A stretch of DNA of 64,000 nt from NCBI GenBank assembly GCA_903813345.2, contig CAIIXF020000003.1, positions 853,621 through 917,620 of the forward strand, in the 5' to 3' direction. The position numbers were made by a program, and so were the translations under genes. Position 1 is the stretch's first letter. The number at the start of each line of letters is the position of its first letter. Source of the DNA: Owenia fusiformis. Lineage: Eukaryota; Annelida; Polychaeta; Sabellida; Oweniidae. The notes under the pieces are model-generated. The model worked only from the letters and a program-made list of their open reading frames with translations, was not told where the DNA came from and did no database searches. Below are positions 22,713 to 35,684 of this stretch, piece by piece.

Positions 22713-23269
22713 AATTGAAAAAGTTACAAATTATACTTAGGTGCTGTTATTATATCCTTTGGTCAAAATGCATTGATAATGGATATCTGCTCGTGGGTTG
22801 ATATTGTTCCAACATTTTTATTATTTATATTTTCCATTAACTGCTTGACTGCAGTTAATCTGCATCTGCTCCACATCAATTACTTTTCGTTGTGGCATCC
22901 CCATGGAATATGAAGAATATTTGGCACTGATGCAGGGAATCAATAAACTGGAAAATAAGATATGTTGATTGATAAACAAGAGATTGAGATTTTATATTTC
23001 AGATTGTAAGGAATATATGTTTAGGTCAACTGTACATATTGCTTGCAATTTTGTCCCCTTAATCAATCTGATTCTCTCTTTTAAGATCAAAATACAATTA
23101 AAAATGAATCTAAATTTTACCCTGATTTTACTCACTATGTTCAACTGGCATTTCCTACAAAAAAAGATTTATTTCAATTTTAAAAAAATGTCATTTAAAT
23201 CATTAGACTATTTCTTACAGGTGCAAACATTTGTTTCAAATGTACCAAATTTTATATCCTAAGACCTAC

Positions 23270-26200
23270 CATGAAATCTGACTGAAACTCAATGTCTGGC
23301 ATGTCATTTCTAACGATACTGCAGACATACACGGCTTTGACATTGCAATCAAATGCATAGACCCTGATGTCGTTTTGTTGATGTACGGCCATCCCCAAAA
23401 CTCTTTCGAGATGTGGGTGCACCACCATAGACAAAATTTCACCCCTTCGAAACACAAGCTGGCGTGTTCCATCCCAGGATATACTGAAAAAAATACAATT
23501 AGCTGGATCAAAAAAGGCTTTTGATAAGGTTGATCTGTACTATTATATATGTTATAAATTGTACATGTAACCTAATGATTTGCATTCAAAAATAAGTTTT
23601 CATTCAGCGCAATCCCTCATCCTTCATAATATTTAATCCTGGGGATTTATACCGATTCCTTATTGTATTTCATACATTTGAATATTGTTTTCATTTTAAA
23701 ATTTAAAAATGCATCATCACCATCAACTTCTGCCACATAATTATAAAACAATTAATTTTCCTCCAGATGGCTTCACTCTAAACCTCCGAAAGCCTCCCTG
23801 ACTAGGGATCTAATTTGTCTCTAACAAAGAAATCAAGATACGCTTTACCTCATTTAATTTTAACTACACCAAAATTGCTGCTGATTTTTGGTAAGACTAA
23901 AAACAAACTTTAAATTAATACACGCTTATATTACTCAAAATGGGGAATAAAGGATTTACCGATTTATATTTGAAATATACCCAAATTTCTCATTACCACT
24001 TTTTGTATTGACTTACATTTTTAAAATGGTTACGTTCATTTAAAATCATATACTTCAACATCATAACATTTTAAATGAGATCTAAGACATTGAGTTTGAT
24101 TAAGCTTTCTTAAGTGAAATGCATGATTTTATTTTTTACAGTAGCGCTTAACTGAAAAATAAAATAGGATTAACTCCAAGCAAATTAAGGCACATCAAAG
24201 AATATATAGCCTCGCGTATAAGTGGCGTATAGTTTGTTTTTAGATTACGTAATACATACACTATCATTTAGATCTGATGTATTTGATGACTGACCTAAAC
24301 GTATTTTTCACGGGTGGAATCTTTAATCTTTCTTTCCTCATTATGGGTACAAAATGATTTGAGACAAATGATATATTTAGCCGTGTGTCAAGGTTCCCAT
24401 CCCTTGTGTACATAACTGTAATTTCTTCAAATAAAATGGGATCCACTGGAGATATGGTGCCATTATACAGTGGTCTTATTGATTCATTTACGTCGGGAAA
24501 AACTGTTACGATTTGTCGCTGAAAAAAATTATCTCATTCCCCACCCTCTCAAGAAGAAGAAGCAATTTTCCAAAATATGTTGAAAAAACATTGACATCCA
24601 GAAATTCCGGGGGTGAACGCCGTTTCAAGCCTCGCTTCGTTTGCATTGATGCAAACCCAAGAAGTCTCACCCCCTGAACAATTGCTGACTCTGCCAATGG
24701 TTCAAATAGTGATTATAAGGTAAGCCATTTTGTGGGAATCAAATGAGATAACCTTGACTCTAAAATCTTATTCTACATGATCTTTGCATGAAATATCAAT
24801 GATTGTAATATGATGCAGTAGAGGCAGTTAAATTAGACAGATTTCATGATTCCATACATGATATTAATACATAAAAATGGTTCTATTTACATCATACAGT
24901 GACAACACATTATATCATTGTACATTACACCCTATATTTTTATGGTAAATCTTATGTTTGGCTCTATAGTGATGAATCGCAATTAATTATCAAATATAAA
25001 GTAGGACTTTGTTAGAATATAAAACATATAACACAGTGAGGACATACCTGCTAAAATGTGCAACATATAAGTCTCTGTTTAATAGAAGGAAGAGTTACAT
25101 TTAATAATTTTTCAATATTTGAACAGTCTATTGCCATTTGTGTCCTTGGTAGGCCACTCCAAGGGGATTAGGGTATGATGATCTCACTACCTGTAACAAA
25201 TATGAAGTACAATATGAATAGAATACAGTTATAATTATGTGTACAATTATAAAGTATGTTGTGTTTGTTTTAATATTATTGATTCCCATTTTATGCATAT
25301 CTACCTTTGTAATACACCCTGGCATTATTTCTCTTTGGAAGACCATTCTTCCATGCCCAGGGGCCATCTCCTTCTTCTTTTCCTAGTAGGATGGGTGATC
25401 CCAAGCTCCTAGGTTTTTGAGGGGAGACCAGAACCTCTTGTAAGATGCGTAGGTATATTCGAGCTGCCTCAAGAAGTCTTCGCCAATGATCTGCAAAGGG
25501 CGAACCTCGTCTAATGGTTGTTCAAAGACAGTCACCGACATGTTGTAAACATTACTGTCGATTCTAGGGAACTGCCTAAAATATATGAAGGAAAAATTAG
25601 TACAGTAATAGTCGATGATTCATTTGATCTAAAAACACCGGAAGGGGAAGGGTTGTACTCACTCCACTGATCCGAGAAAATCTTCTAATAGGGTAACATC
25701 ACTGCCCTCCTCTACCTTGATGTGAATTGAGTCCAACTTCTTAGCAAAAGCATGTAGAGTGTGCCGCTTAGCCTGACAGAGTGGTTTTGACTTGGTCACT
25801 AGTAGGTCGTACACCTCTCTGCGGCTCAACTCCCTGTACCTCTCTCTGTACTGGTTGTAGCTATAAGAAATAATCATTGATATATAATTTGTTTATCCGA
25901 GATTATCTTAAGCGAGAAATAACGTCTAAGCAAATGGTATGTACTAACGTGAAACTGTGGATGGTCGTGTCGCACACTGCACTGATAGCCCCAAGCATAA
26001 TGAGTCGAGCTAATTCCTGTTGTCTCTCTGTAGAAGCCCCATCCAGGTGCAATAACTTATACCAAGGAAAGAGTGGATGTAGTATCTCTCCCCACCGAGC
26101 TGTGGACAAGGCTGTTAGTAACTCCTTCAGTGTGTCTTCATCATCTGGAACTGGTATGGTGGAAGCGTCCAAGGGTTTACGGAAACTGTAGTTAGCTGCT

Positions 26201-27841
26201 CTTAGTAGACGGTTGTTACTGCCAGGCTTGGTTACTAGTTTGAGGGCTGGATATAGAACGCTTATAGGTGTACCATCGAAAAAGTTACGGATGTACGCTT
26301 CGAGTGCCAATGTTAGAATTGCGTCCTTCACCGAGTCAATACCAAAATCAACGGAATTCTCCAAGAATAATACTACTGGCTTCAGGATGGAAGTGGCCAA
26401 CTTTCTGGAAACATAAAATCATTTAAAATTACAACTTGCATTCATTAAAGAAACAATGAACTTACGATTGAGATAACATTCCGGTTATTACCTCAGAGGT
26501 GCAGCGTGGAATTCTACCATACGATCGTCAAAGGTAGACGGAAGATGTTCAAAATAGTACTCGAACAAAGCCTGTACATTGTCTACACTGGGAACTGCAT
26601 TTGGGTCATAAATCCCCCCCTGCTCAGAATAACTTCGACCTCACACCTGAAAGAAGTTTTGAAATGATTAACTTGCTTTGAACAGTTGTTACAAGTTTTG
26701 TTTCGGTGGTAAAAAGTTATATATTTTAAAGTAAGATTGGTCTACATACCTGGTCCTGATGCAGTATTGCTCGTCAGCAAGGAGGGTGACAGCCGATCTG
26801 GCCAACATCAGTTGCCGTCTGGCTGCCTCGACAGAACGTGCTGGACAAGCCTCTTCGGATAAAAGGCTAACGGTGGTAATTGGACATTGAGGGGCGCCGA
26901 TCTTCCTGTCCTCTGGGTTGAGGCCCTGACAAGTGACTGGGTAATAACCATGGCAATGTGAAAACTCTTCTCCCCAGAGTCATTGATCTTCTCTCGCCAG
27001 GTTCAGCATTTCCAATATGTGTACGTTGTTCTTGGTTGTGAACGTCTGGAGTGTCTTTATGCCAAAAGCAGTATAAACGTTCGCCATATATCGTGAGTTT
27101 TCCAACTGTTGGTGATATCTTGAGGAAAGCCTAAGATGACATTTGGGTCATTAGCGTGAAACTCTGTGGCTAGCTGAACGCCCATAACGCCAATGCTGTC
27201 CAAATTTAGTCCATAAATAATTCTAGCTCCAGTGCTCTCTGGTGTTGCCTTGCCCCCCATTTCTCGAACTAAGAAGTAGATCTTGTCCTCTGAGTTGGCA
27301 TTCTGAACTTGCAAGGAGGCCGATAGAGCATCAAAACTGGATTCAAAAAGTTTCATCTGAAATGGAAAGCATAAATTAAGACTTGTCTATTTATTAATCA
27401 TAAGGCATTAACGTTTTCGCGATATTCGGTAAGTGATATGCTATTATTATTACCTGGGTCCGTGACTTCGCCGGGAGGCCCATTAGGATAGAGTAGTTGA
27501 AGGTAACAGTGGGATCATTGGTGTTGTTTTCTCGGATATGATTGATGGCAGTTATAATTCGTCCCAAAAACTGTTCATGTTGAAGTCTCAAGGTGTTAGT
27601 AATAAGACTCACAGTCCACATCCCCGTATAGCCGATGGTGAAAGTATACAGAGGTTTGAAGCCCATAACCTGGTCCATAGAAGGGTAGTTGCGAAAGAGA
27701 TTGCCGAGTGGCGTAGCACGTCGATAAGATGTTAGTAAATTGACATTTCCAGTAAGCATGGATAACGGGCCTACAGCCCAAAAACCGTCAACGTTGTTTG
27801 TTGCATTGAAACTGTCAGCGTTGTTTGTTGCATTAGCCATT
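23270..27841 (-). pseudogene. Nine-exon gene for a large unassigned protein, disrupted
   Basis: Nine coding blocks on the minus strand join with consistent GT/AG borders and phases: 27841-27454, 27356-26750, 26646-26492, 26404-25949, 25860-25663, 25575-about 25416, about 24710-24671, 24518-24295 and 23483-23270. The likely start is the ATG at 27841 (MANATNNADSFNATNN). The protein, roughly 800 codons, is mostly helical and has no motif I know. Landmarks in order are SMLTGNVNLLTSYRRATPLG, YFLVREMGGKATPESTGARI, MANVYTAFGIKTLQTFTTKN, FEYYFEHLPSTFDDRMVEFH, TALSTARWGEILHPLFPWYK, IMRKERLKIPPVKN and ILSMVVHPHLERVLGMAVHQ. Damage seen: a frame change near 27113, an in-frame TGA at 26982-26980, and one missing G in a 7-G run at 26614-26620. 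The piece at 25024-25415 is a repeat that begins inside exon 6. No 3' end was found, since the last block ends in donor GTAGGT. A virus-derived structural protein is one possibility I cannot confirm; an uncharacterised host gene is another. Confidence 0.6.
25024..25415 (-). repeat. Repeat fragment matching 47412-47815 (helicase-linked tail)
   Basis: From ATATAAAACAT through GTGAGGACATACCTGCTAA and CCATTTGTGTCCTTGGTAGG to CCCAAGCTCCTAGGTTTTTG this segment matches 47412-47815 with few differences. Minus-strand peptide pieces are LKNLGAWDHPSY, APGHGRMVFQREIMPGCITK (followed by donor GTAGAT) and VVRSSYPNPLGVAYQGHKWQ (after acceptor TTACAG). In the 47 kb copy the same exons continue upstream into a RecQ-type helicase motif. 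Here the upstream sequence is instead exon 6 of the nine-exon gene, so the junction is near 25416. Confidence 0.65.
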
Positions 27842-30457
27842 GTCGCTTGTGTGATTGTTGCTATAAAACTGAAAGAGAAATTTTGCATTAATTCAACAGA
27901 ATGCATGAAAAGAAGCATTCATCCCCCTTTGCTGGTTCATGCAAACCAGATATTCCAGCTGATTTCTTCGGGGTTCTTCTTCGCCTATAGCGACTGTCAA
28001 ATGGGTGGTTCTACAGAAATAGTGGGAATCATTAGGAATATAACAATATTAATTGCCAACTTTTGTATTCCATCAAACTTGATCTATAGTGTAACCCAAA
28101 GGATTAATACAGCATAGATCCACAGTTTTCTAAAAGTTAATTTAACTGGGCTTAGTTTTTTTTTACAGAAATGTTAACTCTCACCAGAACAAGTCCTTGA
28201 GTTCCATATTCCAGTACTGACATCTTTAAGTTAGCAAAAACTTGTCGGTATATCCACATTTCTGAGGTGTGTTGAAAAGGAAAAAGGTGTCATTGATTTT
28301 ATAGCTGCATTTCTTAGATCCCAGTTCCACTCACCAATTACCAGATACAGATTTATATTTGCCATCACATTTTTATTAAGGAATGTTTCCACGTTTGAAA
28401 TGTAATATTCAAAGGCATCCCAAAACTAAGTCATTTTCAGCAAACTTTATTTTGAAAGAAATGATTCTTCAAAATATTAGTTCTTGATTGTTAGTTCTCT
28501 TAAAATGTTTTGCATTTTGAAGTGACGTTAAAGATGATCCCTTGTAAATTTTCTTGGCAAATGAATGTTCTTTGTTTAAAAAAGTTGTTTAACATGATGT
28601 GGGTGACACTTTTGTGTGTCACCCTGTACTTTTTTTCCAAAACTGATCTGATCTGATTTTGTGATTATCATTGTGAAATTCCCCCTCACCAGATCCCAAT
28701 TGTCTTTGACTCTAGACAATGATTTTTATTTCTTAACTATTGAAATTTAGAATCTTATATATGAAGTACAAAACAAACTTATTACCATGTTATCCAACTG
28801 ACCATCTCAGTGTATGATTCACTCTTAATCTGGTCTTTATTATCTCACCAAGAGAAGTCCAGAGGGGAGAATATAGAATCTTGGATCTTTTTCCAGAATT
28901 CATCCTGCTTCACCTTTGCAATATCCAAATAAAAGTTGCCTCTTACCAATTCCCTATTTTCACTTACTCTATCAACAATTATTTCTTCTTTTCATATTTT
29001 TCTGTCAAATTGATATCATATTTGGAATCTACATGCAAAATTACATCTAGGAATGTGCTTACAAAAATTGTTAATAGGTAAAATTGGGTCCAAGTTTCTT
29101 CACATGAATTACATGGTTTTCTTCAGAACTGAAATTGGAATTCATCCGATTAGTTTCATGTTTTCTATGATCATGTGAAGAGGGGCATGGCCATAGAATT
29201 GCCTCCCAGACAGTAAATGATGTCCCAATTTTCATAATATCTTACATGCTTTAAGTATGCCTTGGATCAACTTATAGGTTTAGTTTTGCCAATTTATTGA
29301 TAAAAGCAAATTATCAACAAACTCTCTAAATTGAACACATTTGGGTTAGGTGCAATTAAGGGGAATCTCCTTCAATTGGCAAGCAACCATCAGACCCACC
29401 CATCCCATCTGCCAGCTCACCTACCAAACCACTTGGGAAACTGTTCATTATCTAGGACATATAACCGAAGGGGTGATAAAAATATGTGGAAAATGTGAGA
29501 AAAGATGTCCCTCAATTCGCCCATCGGTTTGTCAGGGCAATAAATCAAATACAGGTTACAGATTTGATTCAAATCTTATAGGCTTATGCCTTAAATGTAT
29601 GTAGGTATGAACAGTACTGATAACCTCATTTCAACAGGCACCTTCTGCCCTTGGCCAACGATTTTATTATGTTGCTCGCTGAAATGATGCTGTTTGGCTT
29701 GTTTCCTTTTTTACTCACCAGATTCCTCCATTGGAATGCCATTGCCCCCTTCTCTGTCAGTAATACCTCAGCTCTTTACAACTGTTTCCAGCAGGTACGG
29801 CAATAATACTAACAGGCAGTACTCATCTCTCTGTGAAATTAATACAATGACAATGTGATTAACTAGTAACAAAAATACATCAAACATATGTCGTATTATA
29901 TGTGCATTGAAATATTAAGTTTTCTTTGGAAGTTTTACTTTTAGGTTCAGTCAATTCTCCATTGAACCCATCTTATAAAATGAAAAATGAATTATCTAGT
30001 AACTGTTTTGAACAGATGATATTTCCTTTGACTTGATACGCATTTCCTTGTATAATTATTTTGCTCAAAAGGTTATATAAAAATTGATCAAGTATTAAAT
30101 CTTCATTCTCAATACCTGCAATATTATTTAACCTGAAAAAGCCACCTGGTGGTGAACTAAGCATTTAAGTATTGACACCCTATGGTACCTCATACACTCA
30201 TACATTCAATACATATTGTGAATTATTAATTGGTTAAAATAATAGAATTGAACCACTGTACCTTTACGTCAGTTCGGACAGCCAGCTTTCTTAGCTTTAC
30301 CATGGCATATTCAGTTTCATCTTCCATGAACTGGTTGAGATTCAAATTTAAGAAATTTTAAATTAAAATAAATTATTTACTATATGAGTATGATTACGGC
30401 TTTCCAAGGTCCTCACCTTGATGCATCAATAAGGCTGTTGGGGATTGATACAGGACT
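27842..30457. other. Gene-free stretch
   Basis: No supported gene over 2.6 kb. An acceptor-like CTTTCAG at about 27870 suggests that the transcript of the nine-exon gene has a 5' non-coding exon further upstream, which I could not place. Confidence 0.4.
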
Positions 30458-30850
30458 TTAACCTCCCCATACAGATTGTAGAAATAGGGTTGAGGTCCTC
30501 AGATGTATCTTCCTCAGTGTCAAGTGGGCCTTTCGCATACATGAATAATGACTACCCCTACTAGGGACACACGACTCGCTAAACAAGGCTATTTGGTTGA
30601 TCTCTGGGGCCTTGTCCAATCTGTATACTTCAGATTCTATTAGGCTAAAAGTACCTACAGTATTACCCTTGTCTAAGCTGGTAAGGCAGAGTTGTTCCAT
30701 AGTTCAGTTACCCCAGACTGATCCTTACTCTCAACCAAGACATTTACCATAACGAGATTCAGGTCCATAGATTCTTCATCAATTTCGATGATGACTCAAT
30801 CTCCATCTTGGACACCTGCAATCTGCAACTCCACCCTGCAGCATGAAAAT
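30458..30850 (-). pseudogene. Exon-like block, unassigned
   Basis: After an acceptor-like ATTGCAG near 30815 the minus strand encodes VIIEIDEESMDLNLVMVNVL then VESKDQSGVTELWNN. A frame change near 30700 leads to SLDKGNTVGTFSLIESEVYR, LDKAPEINQIALFSESCVP and a basic tail to a stop at 30458. Codon-level composition is protein-like and quite unlike chance frames here. It lies on the same strand as the nine-exon gene about 2.6 kb upstream of it, so it could be an extra exon of that gene or a separate relic. There is an early TGA in the first line of the block. Confidence 0.4.
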
Positions 30851-31426
30851 GGGTTAGATTCATCTCTTAGGTGCAATATTCACAGGTGAGTGATAACTGT
30901 GTGCATGTTCCTAGAATAGTAATTCATGCAAATTTTAAAAAGTGCTTTTTTAAACTGCTTCTTACTTTGCTTGCTATTTAAACTTGTACATTTGGACTTA
31001 TAATTTAGAAGTCTTCATTGAGAAAGATTTTTGTATCATCACATGAATTGTTCATTGGAGAGTTTCATTTCAATATCTCATTTTTGATTGCTATCTTAAA
31101 GATGAGCATGTCAACACCCACTGGAATTGAACCAGTTCCATCTACTTTCATAGATTATGCTACCATTACACTAGAGAGTTGGAGACATCATACATCAAAA
31201 TGTAACACAATCAAAATTGTAAAAGACAACTGTGAAATATACTGTAAAGTCTAAACCAACAAGCAACTATCAAGCAAAGTGACTTACTTACAACTAAGAC
31301 TTACTCCGCCAGGCACCATGTTGCTCCTGTTATCCTTCAGAAAAGAGGTTGGAATTTTCAATGCTTTAGCAACACACCCTGCCTTGTGTTAAAGCTGGAA
31401 GCTGGAAATTCCAAATCCAGACTTTG
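30851..31426. other. No supported gene
   Basis: The 78-codon plus-strand frame at 31018 has no motif or borders. Nothing else is seen. Confidence 0.4.
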
Positions 31427-31685
31427 CTGCATTGATGCTTTTTGAGCTTAGTTCTTCCTCCACATCACATGGTAGAGCTGATTACCTGCCTCATCTTGCT
31501 CCAATTTCAATCTTGCCACATTTGTGATCATGTAAGGAAGTTAAATGAATGAAATTCTGAGAGGCAGTGGATCTGACAGATTGGCAATTCCCAATCAATT
31601 CTAGGGCCATTGAGTGACATTCTGAAGAAAAAAATAATTCAAGGTGAATAAAACATCATCTGTAACACCATTGCTACAACAATTG
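31427..31685. repeat. Second copy of the repeat at 15771-16085
   Basis: The same ordered landmarks as at 15771-16085 (CATCACATGGTAGAGCTG, GTGATCATGTAAGGAAGTT, GGATCTGACAGATTGG, TGACATTCTGAAGAAAAAA, CACCATTGCTACAAC), with a single CAATTCCCAATCAATTCTA instead of the tandem pair. Non-coding. Confidence 0.65.
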
Positions 31686-31711
31686 TTTCTTTAATAATTT
31701 CAAATTTATTA

Positions 31712-32085
31712 TTAAGAGCTGGTATTTTTCCTTCACAAGGTTTTGATTGCCCACATCAAGCTCATTGCTCATTCATTGCTGATCCTTTAGCAAGGCCATT
31801 TATTTTTGAAACACCCGAATGTTAAACTAACCAGTATTCAAAATCATAAAATAAAGAAATGAATCATTTTCATCAGATTTCACATAACGTTTCCATTTAC
31901 CTGATCAGGGCTGTAGAGTTGCTCTACACAGCTGAAGGCTGGTGATTAACAATCAGGTTACAAAATCACTGGGTTCCTGAATACAAATTGAAAGTTTATA
32001 AATAATGGTCTCTATTTATTATTAAGAGCTGGTGTTTTTCCTTCACAAGGTTTTGATTGCCCACATCAAGCTCAAGTACACATCA
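31712..32085. repeat. Pair of 64-bp direct repeats
   Basis: TTTATTATTAAGAGCTGGTA ... CACAAGGTTTTGATTGCCCA ... CATCAAGCTCA occurs at about 31706-31771 and again at about 32013-32078, differing at one base (GGTATT versus GGTGTT). This could be a long duplication left by a nested insertion, or simple tandem copying. Confidence 0.6.
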
Positions 32086-33060
32086 AGTACTCCCTGATAT
32101 TTGGTACATGTGTAATATCATTCAATTTCCTACCAGCCTACAATATTTCATGACTATTAGAATGATTATTACAATGTTACAGCACTTTAGGGAACACATT
32201 AAATGATAAATGTCGGCAAATAAGCTTATATTATCAGTAAGGGGGGGGGGGGTGTCTGGAACCCAAAAAATAAGCGTCCCCGACATTGATCCCTAGGGAA
32301 TTGCACCAGTCAATTTTTGTTTTATAATCCTCTTTGCATGCCTCCATATTGAAAATATTTGGGAGTTTTCAATTTTCAAATTCTTGTTCACTATTATAGC
32401 ACAGCCAATATATAAAAACCCCATCTAATGAATATGAAAGACTCATCAACAAGGTACATGACGATGTATTTTTTGTTCAGATTTGTATTTGTCCACATGC
32501 TCTATATATAGTTAACAGTGGGAGGGGTCTTGGACTTTTAGCTGATAATATATAGCTATTATTCCAACAGTTCTATAAGCTTCTCACCTACACAAAAGGA
32601 CATCTTGCTGTGCTGCCAGATGAAGAGCGGCAAGGGATTATTTGAAAGAAAATATTATTTTAAGTGTTTTAACAATCTTTATGTTTAATGTGCAGTGCGA
32701 CTAATATTACAAGCAAAGGACAGGATAAGAACATGCATTTTATATTTTATTCCAGCTCGAACAATATCCCTGTTATAAAACAAACAAAAAACAGATTCGC
32801 CAGTGGAGACTGGATTATTTTGAAAAGTGACCCCCGAAACATGGCCTGTAGTTCTATTTCCCAAAATGGCAGTTGCTATTTTAATACTACAGGAGGACAT
32901 ACAAAAATTATTTCAATGGACATGATTGGTTATTAACCATGTCTAAGAGAATGGGGAACAGAATATAAATTAAACTTTTCCTACTCCCTGTTGGGAGAAC
33001 TGCCACAATATCTTTGCCTTGGTAGAGTGCCTCTAAAGCTAATACTTGATTCCTTGTAGA
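32086..33060. other. No supported gene
   Basis: A G-run of about 12 bases lies near 32242. An 82-codon frame at 32688 overlaps an opposite frame, and neither has motifs. Confidence 0.45.
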
Positions 33061-33453
33061 TTTAATGACATCATTTGTGCTGGGCCGTGCAACCGTAAAT
33101 TGGTAAATTCATGCAGTCGTACTCATATGTTTCAGATGTTATACTAATAGTTGAGCAGACTCTACATTTTTATGTCATTGTGCTTTGGATTAGATGCTAT
33201 AATATAAAGAGGAAATTCACAAATTTACATTTTTCTTATCTGGTTCAAGATCTTCATTCTTCTCATTTTCTGATAGTCTTCTGTATATTTAAAAGAAATG
33301 TAAATAATGGCTACTGTTATTTGGAAATAGGATGACTTGATTCTTCAATATTTGCAGTCATTATTTTCATTGAGGGTTGTGGCACAACTTATTTTGCGTT
33401 TAAGTTGGCCTTCAGTGCAGCTATTTGTTCAAGTTGCCATTTTGCTCAATAGA
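33061..33453. repeat. Third copy of the 343-bp repeat of 58.8-59.5 kb
   Basis: From GCCGTGCAACCGTAAATTGG, TTCAGATGTTATACTAATAG, TGAGCAGACTCTACATTTTT and GATAGTCTTCTGTATATTTA to CAGCTATTTGTTCAAGTTGC this segment follows the tandem units at 58784-59492 closely. Confidence 0.65.
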
Positions 33454-34062
33454 TCTCAATTCAAAAAATTGTGCTGAAAGGCACATAGTTTTTCCATATC
33501 CCGTAGGAAGGAAGATATTTGTATCCTTCTTGTTGTAACTTTGATAAGCTATTTACAGCTGCTCATCCTTCAACACTATATCCGTCATTTTGAAGTTAGC
33601 TTTATCTGTTAAATGCATCAAAGAACTCTTTCTTACTTTGAACATCTGATATATTTGGTTACTACTGCTATACTGGTATTGAAATTGTTTCCCAAAACCG
33701 ATGTTGCATCAATAGACTCTGTACGAACACTAATTTGGAACTTTATTTTATCCACTGGATGTAATTGATATATTCACTACACCACTTTTCTCTTGTCTAG
33801 TTTGACTTCCATTGCCCTTAGCAAGTTAATTTTGAAGTTAATTTTGTCACATGATTGTATTTGCTTCAACACAACAATAGGTCAGAAAAACATCTTTCCA
33901 ATGTTACTTTTATTAACTTATGTATACAATGATAACATATACAATGTTTACGGGGACAAACTAATAAAAGCCATGCTCACTCTTATAATATTTTTCTTTT
34001 AAAGTTCAAACTTAAGTTTAACTTAGAGTCCAAGTTCAAATCAACTCTTAATGTAAACCAGT
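33454..34062. other. No supported gene
   Basis: AT-rich. TAATTTTGAAGTTAATTTTG (33828) is a small tandem duplication. Nothing else is seen. Confidence 0.4.
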
Positions 34063-34231
34063 GCTAGACTAGGAGAAACTAGACTCTCCCACCAGGCTGC
34101 CTGGATCACAATCTTGTGATTACTTTCGCCTGTCTTTCATAGCCCTAAATAACTGCATGGCTTAGGTGTAATCATATTGGGCGAAAGGGGGTCCGATGAC
34201 ACTAATCCTGATGAGAGAGTCTAGTCTAAAC
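34063..34231. repeat. Foldback MITE-like hairpin
   Basis: The ends are inverted: ACTAGACTCTCCCACCAGG near 34079 pairs with CCTGATGAGAGAGTCTAGTC at 34208-34227. Inner arms also pair (GTGATTACTTTCGCC with GGGCGAAAG and GTAATCA). The whole 169 bp can fold into a long hairpin, typical of small non-autonomous DNA transposons. No internal polymerase III boxes are convincing. Confidence 0.55.
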
Positions 34232-35680
34232 GTTAGGTACGGACTGAATAAATGCATGTTCGTTCATTCGACAATGAATACATTTTATTTCATGAATAAA
34301 CTAATATTTGTTAATGAATAGGAAAAACTGTGGCGTGTCATGGTTTCATATCTAAAAATAAACAAAGTCGAAAAAATTCGAGAGAATCATGATTATTTGT
34401 AAATATTCAACATGTTGAGCCTTATTTACGATTCAAATTAAGGTGAGAGATCATAATTATTTGTTTTTGTTAGGTATCGTTGTAAACACATTGTAGTATT
34501 GACCTAAAAAATTTTTGCGTCCAAAAAACGGAAATATTTTCAATTTTTGCTTCCTCCAAATTTTTTTTGAGTCCTTAACATGTACGGGACGCCGTTAATG
34601 CAAGCCCTGTATAGGGAGTGGAAGAATTGGATCAACAACTTTTTTACTTTGAAATTATTGTGAAATTGCAATTATTATTTAGGGTGGGGTTTAGGGTTGA
34701 TTTTTTTTGTTTTCCAATTAAAATGGTCAGTGACAATTTAAGAAAATCTAGAACTGAGAAAAATATTCATAATTTATTTCTAATTATAAAAATGTTAGAT
34801 TCAATGACTGCATATAATTTGTTGAGGTTATCCTTTTTGCGAGCCTCTTCCTGTGACAACCACATCTCATCAATCACAGCAGTGGATGTCTTTTTGCCAC
34901 CACTGGTCATCAACAGAGATTTAAAGTCAGAGTAATATATGCTCTTGTTCTCAACTTTTTTTTCATTTCTGCTGTTTTTTCACATTAATTCATTAAGAAG
35001 TACAGTAGCTGAGCTAAGAGGCAGCAGAGCTGAGCAAAGAGCTAAAGAGCAAGAGGAACTTAGTAAAGAGCCATTGAATCTGAACCAAGCTAAATAGCCA
35101 TAGAAATCAGTAACTGCCACTACCAAGCTTAAAAGAAGGGAGTTATGTTATACTGATAATTACACATTCCATTTTTACTTTTCTCTGCATCCCACGATTC
35201 TTTGTTCAGAACACGTGCAACTGCACGGAAATACATCTGCCATCTCCATAAACAGGACACCTTTTATTAAATGTTCTGGGAGATCTATACTCATACTGGT
35301 TTGAGGGCCTGTATGAAACCAAATCATCTTTTAAGTATTGATTGAAAGTTAGCCACGCTGTACTTGAAAACTTTCTTTGTTTTTGACTTATTTTTGACGG
35401 ACACAATATTTTTAGAATATATATTTTCCAATAGGTGGACTTCATGGGTTTTCAATTGGATTTGCAACATTGCTTATACTTGGCTTTACTGGTACCTTTA
35501 CCACATTTAATAAATTACCTCATTTTGTACTGTATTTGCAGGAACCTCTCCTCTTTCACCACTAAGAGCAGGAAATTTCTGTTTGTTTATTAACTCTATG
35601 GCTGATCTCTAATCTCTAAGGACAAGTTGGCAACATTACAGCCTATACAGACTGTGCTACAGTACACATCATGCCTAAGA
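34232..35680. other. No supported gene
   Basis: AT-rich. A stretch near 35010-35095 repeats AGCTAAGAG, AGCAAAGAGCTAAAGAGC and GTAAAGAGCC, a decayed short tandem. No coding is supported. Confidence 0.45.
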
Positions 35681-35684
35681 TCAC

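Noticed and set aside
34063-34231. tRNA-derived SINE
   Set aside because: GGCTTAGGTG resembles an A box, but no B box follows at the right distance, and the whole unit is a symmetrical hairpin.
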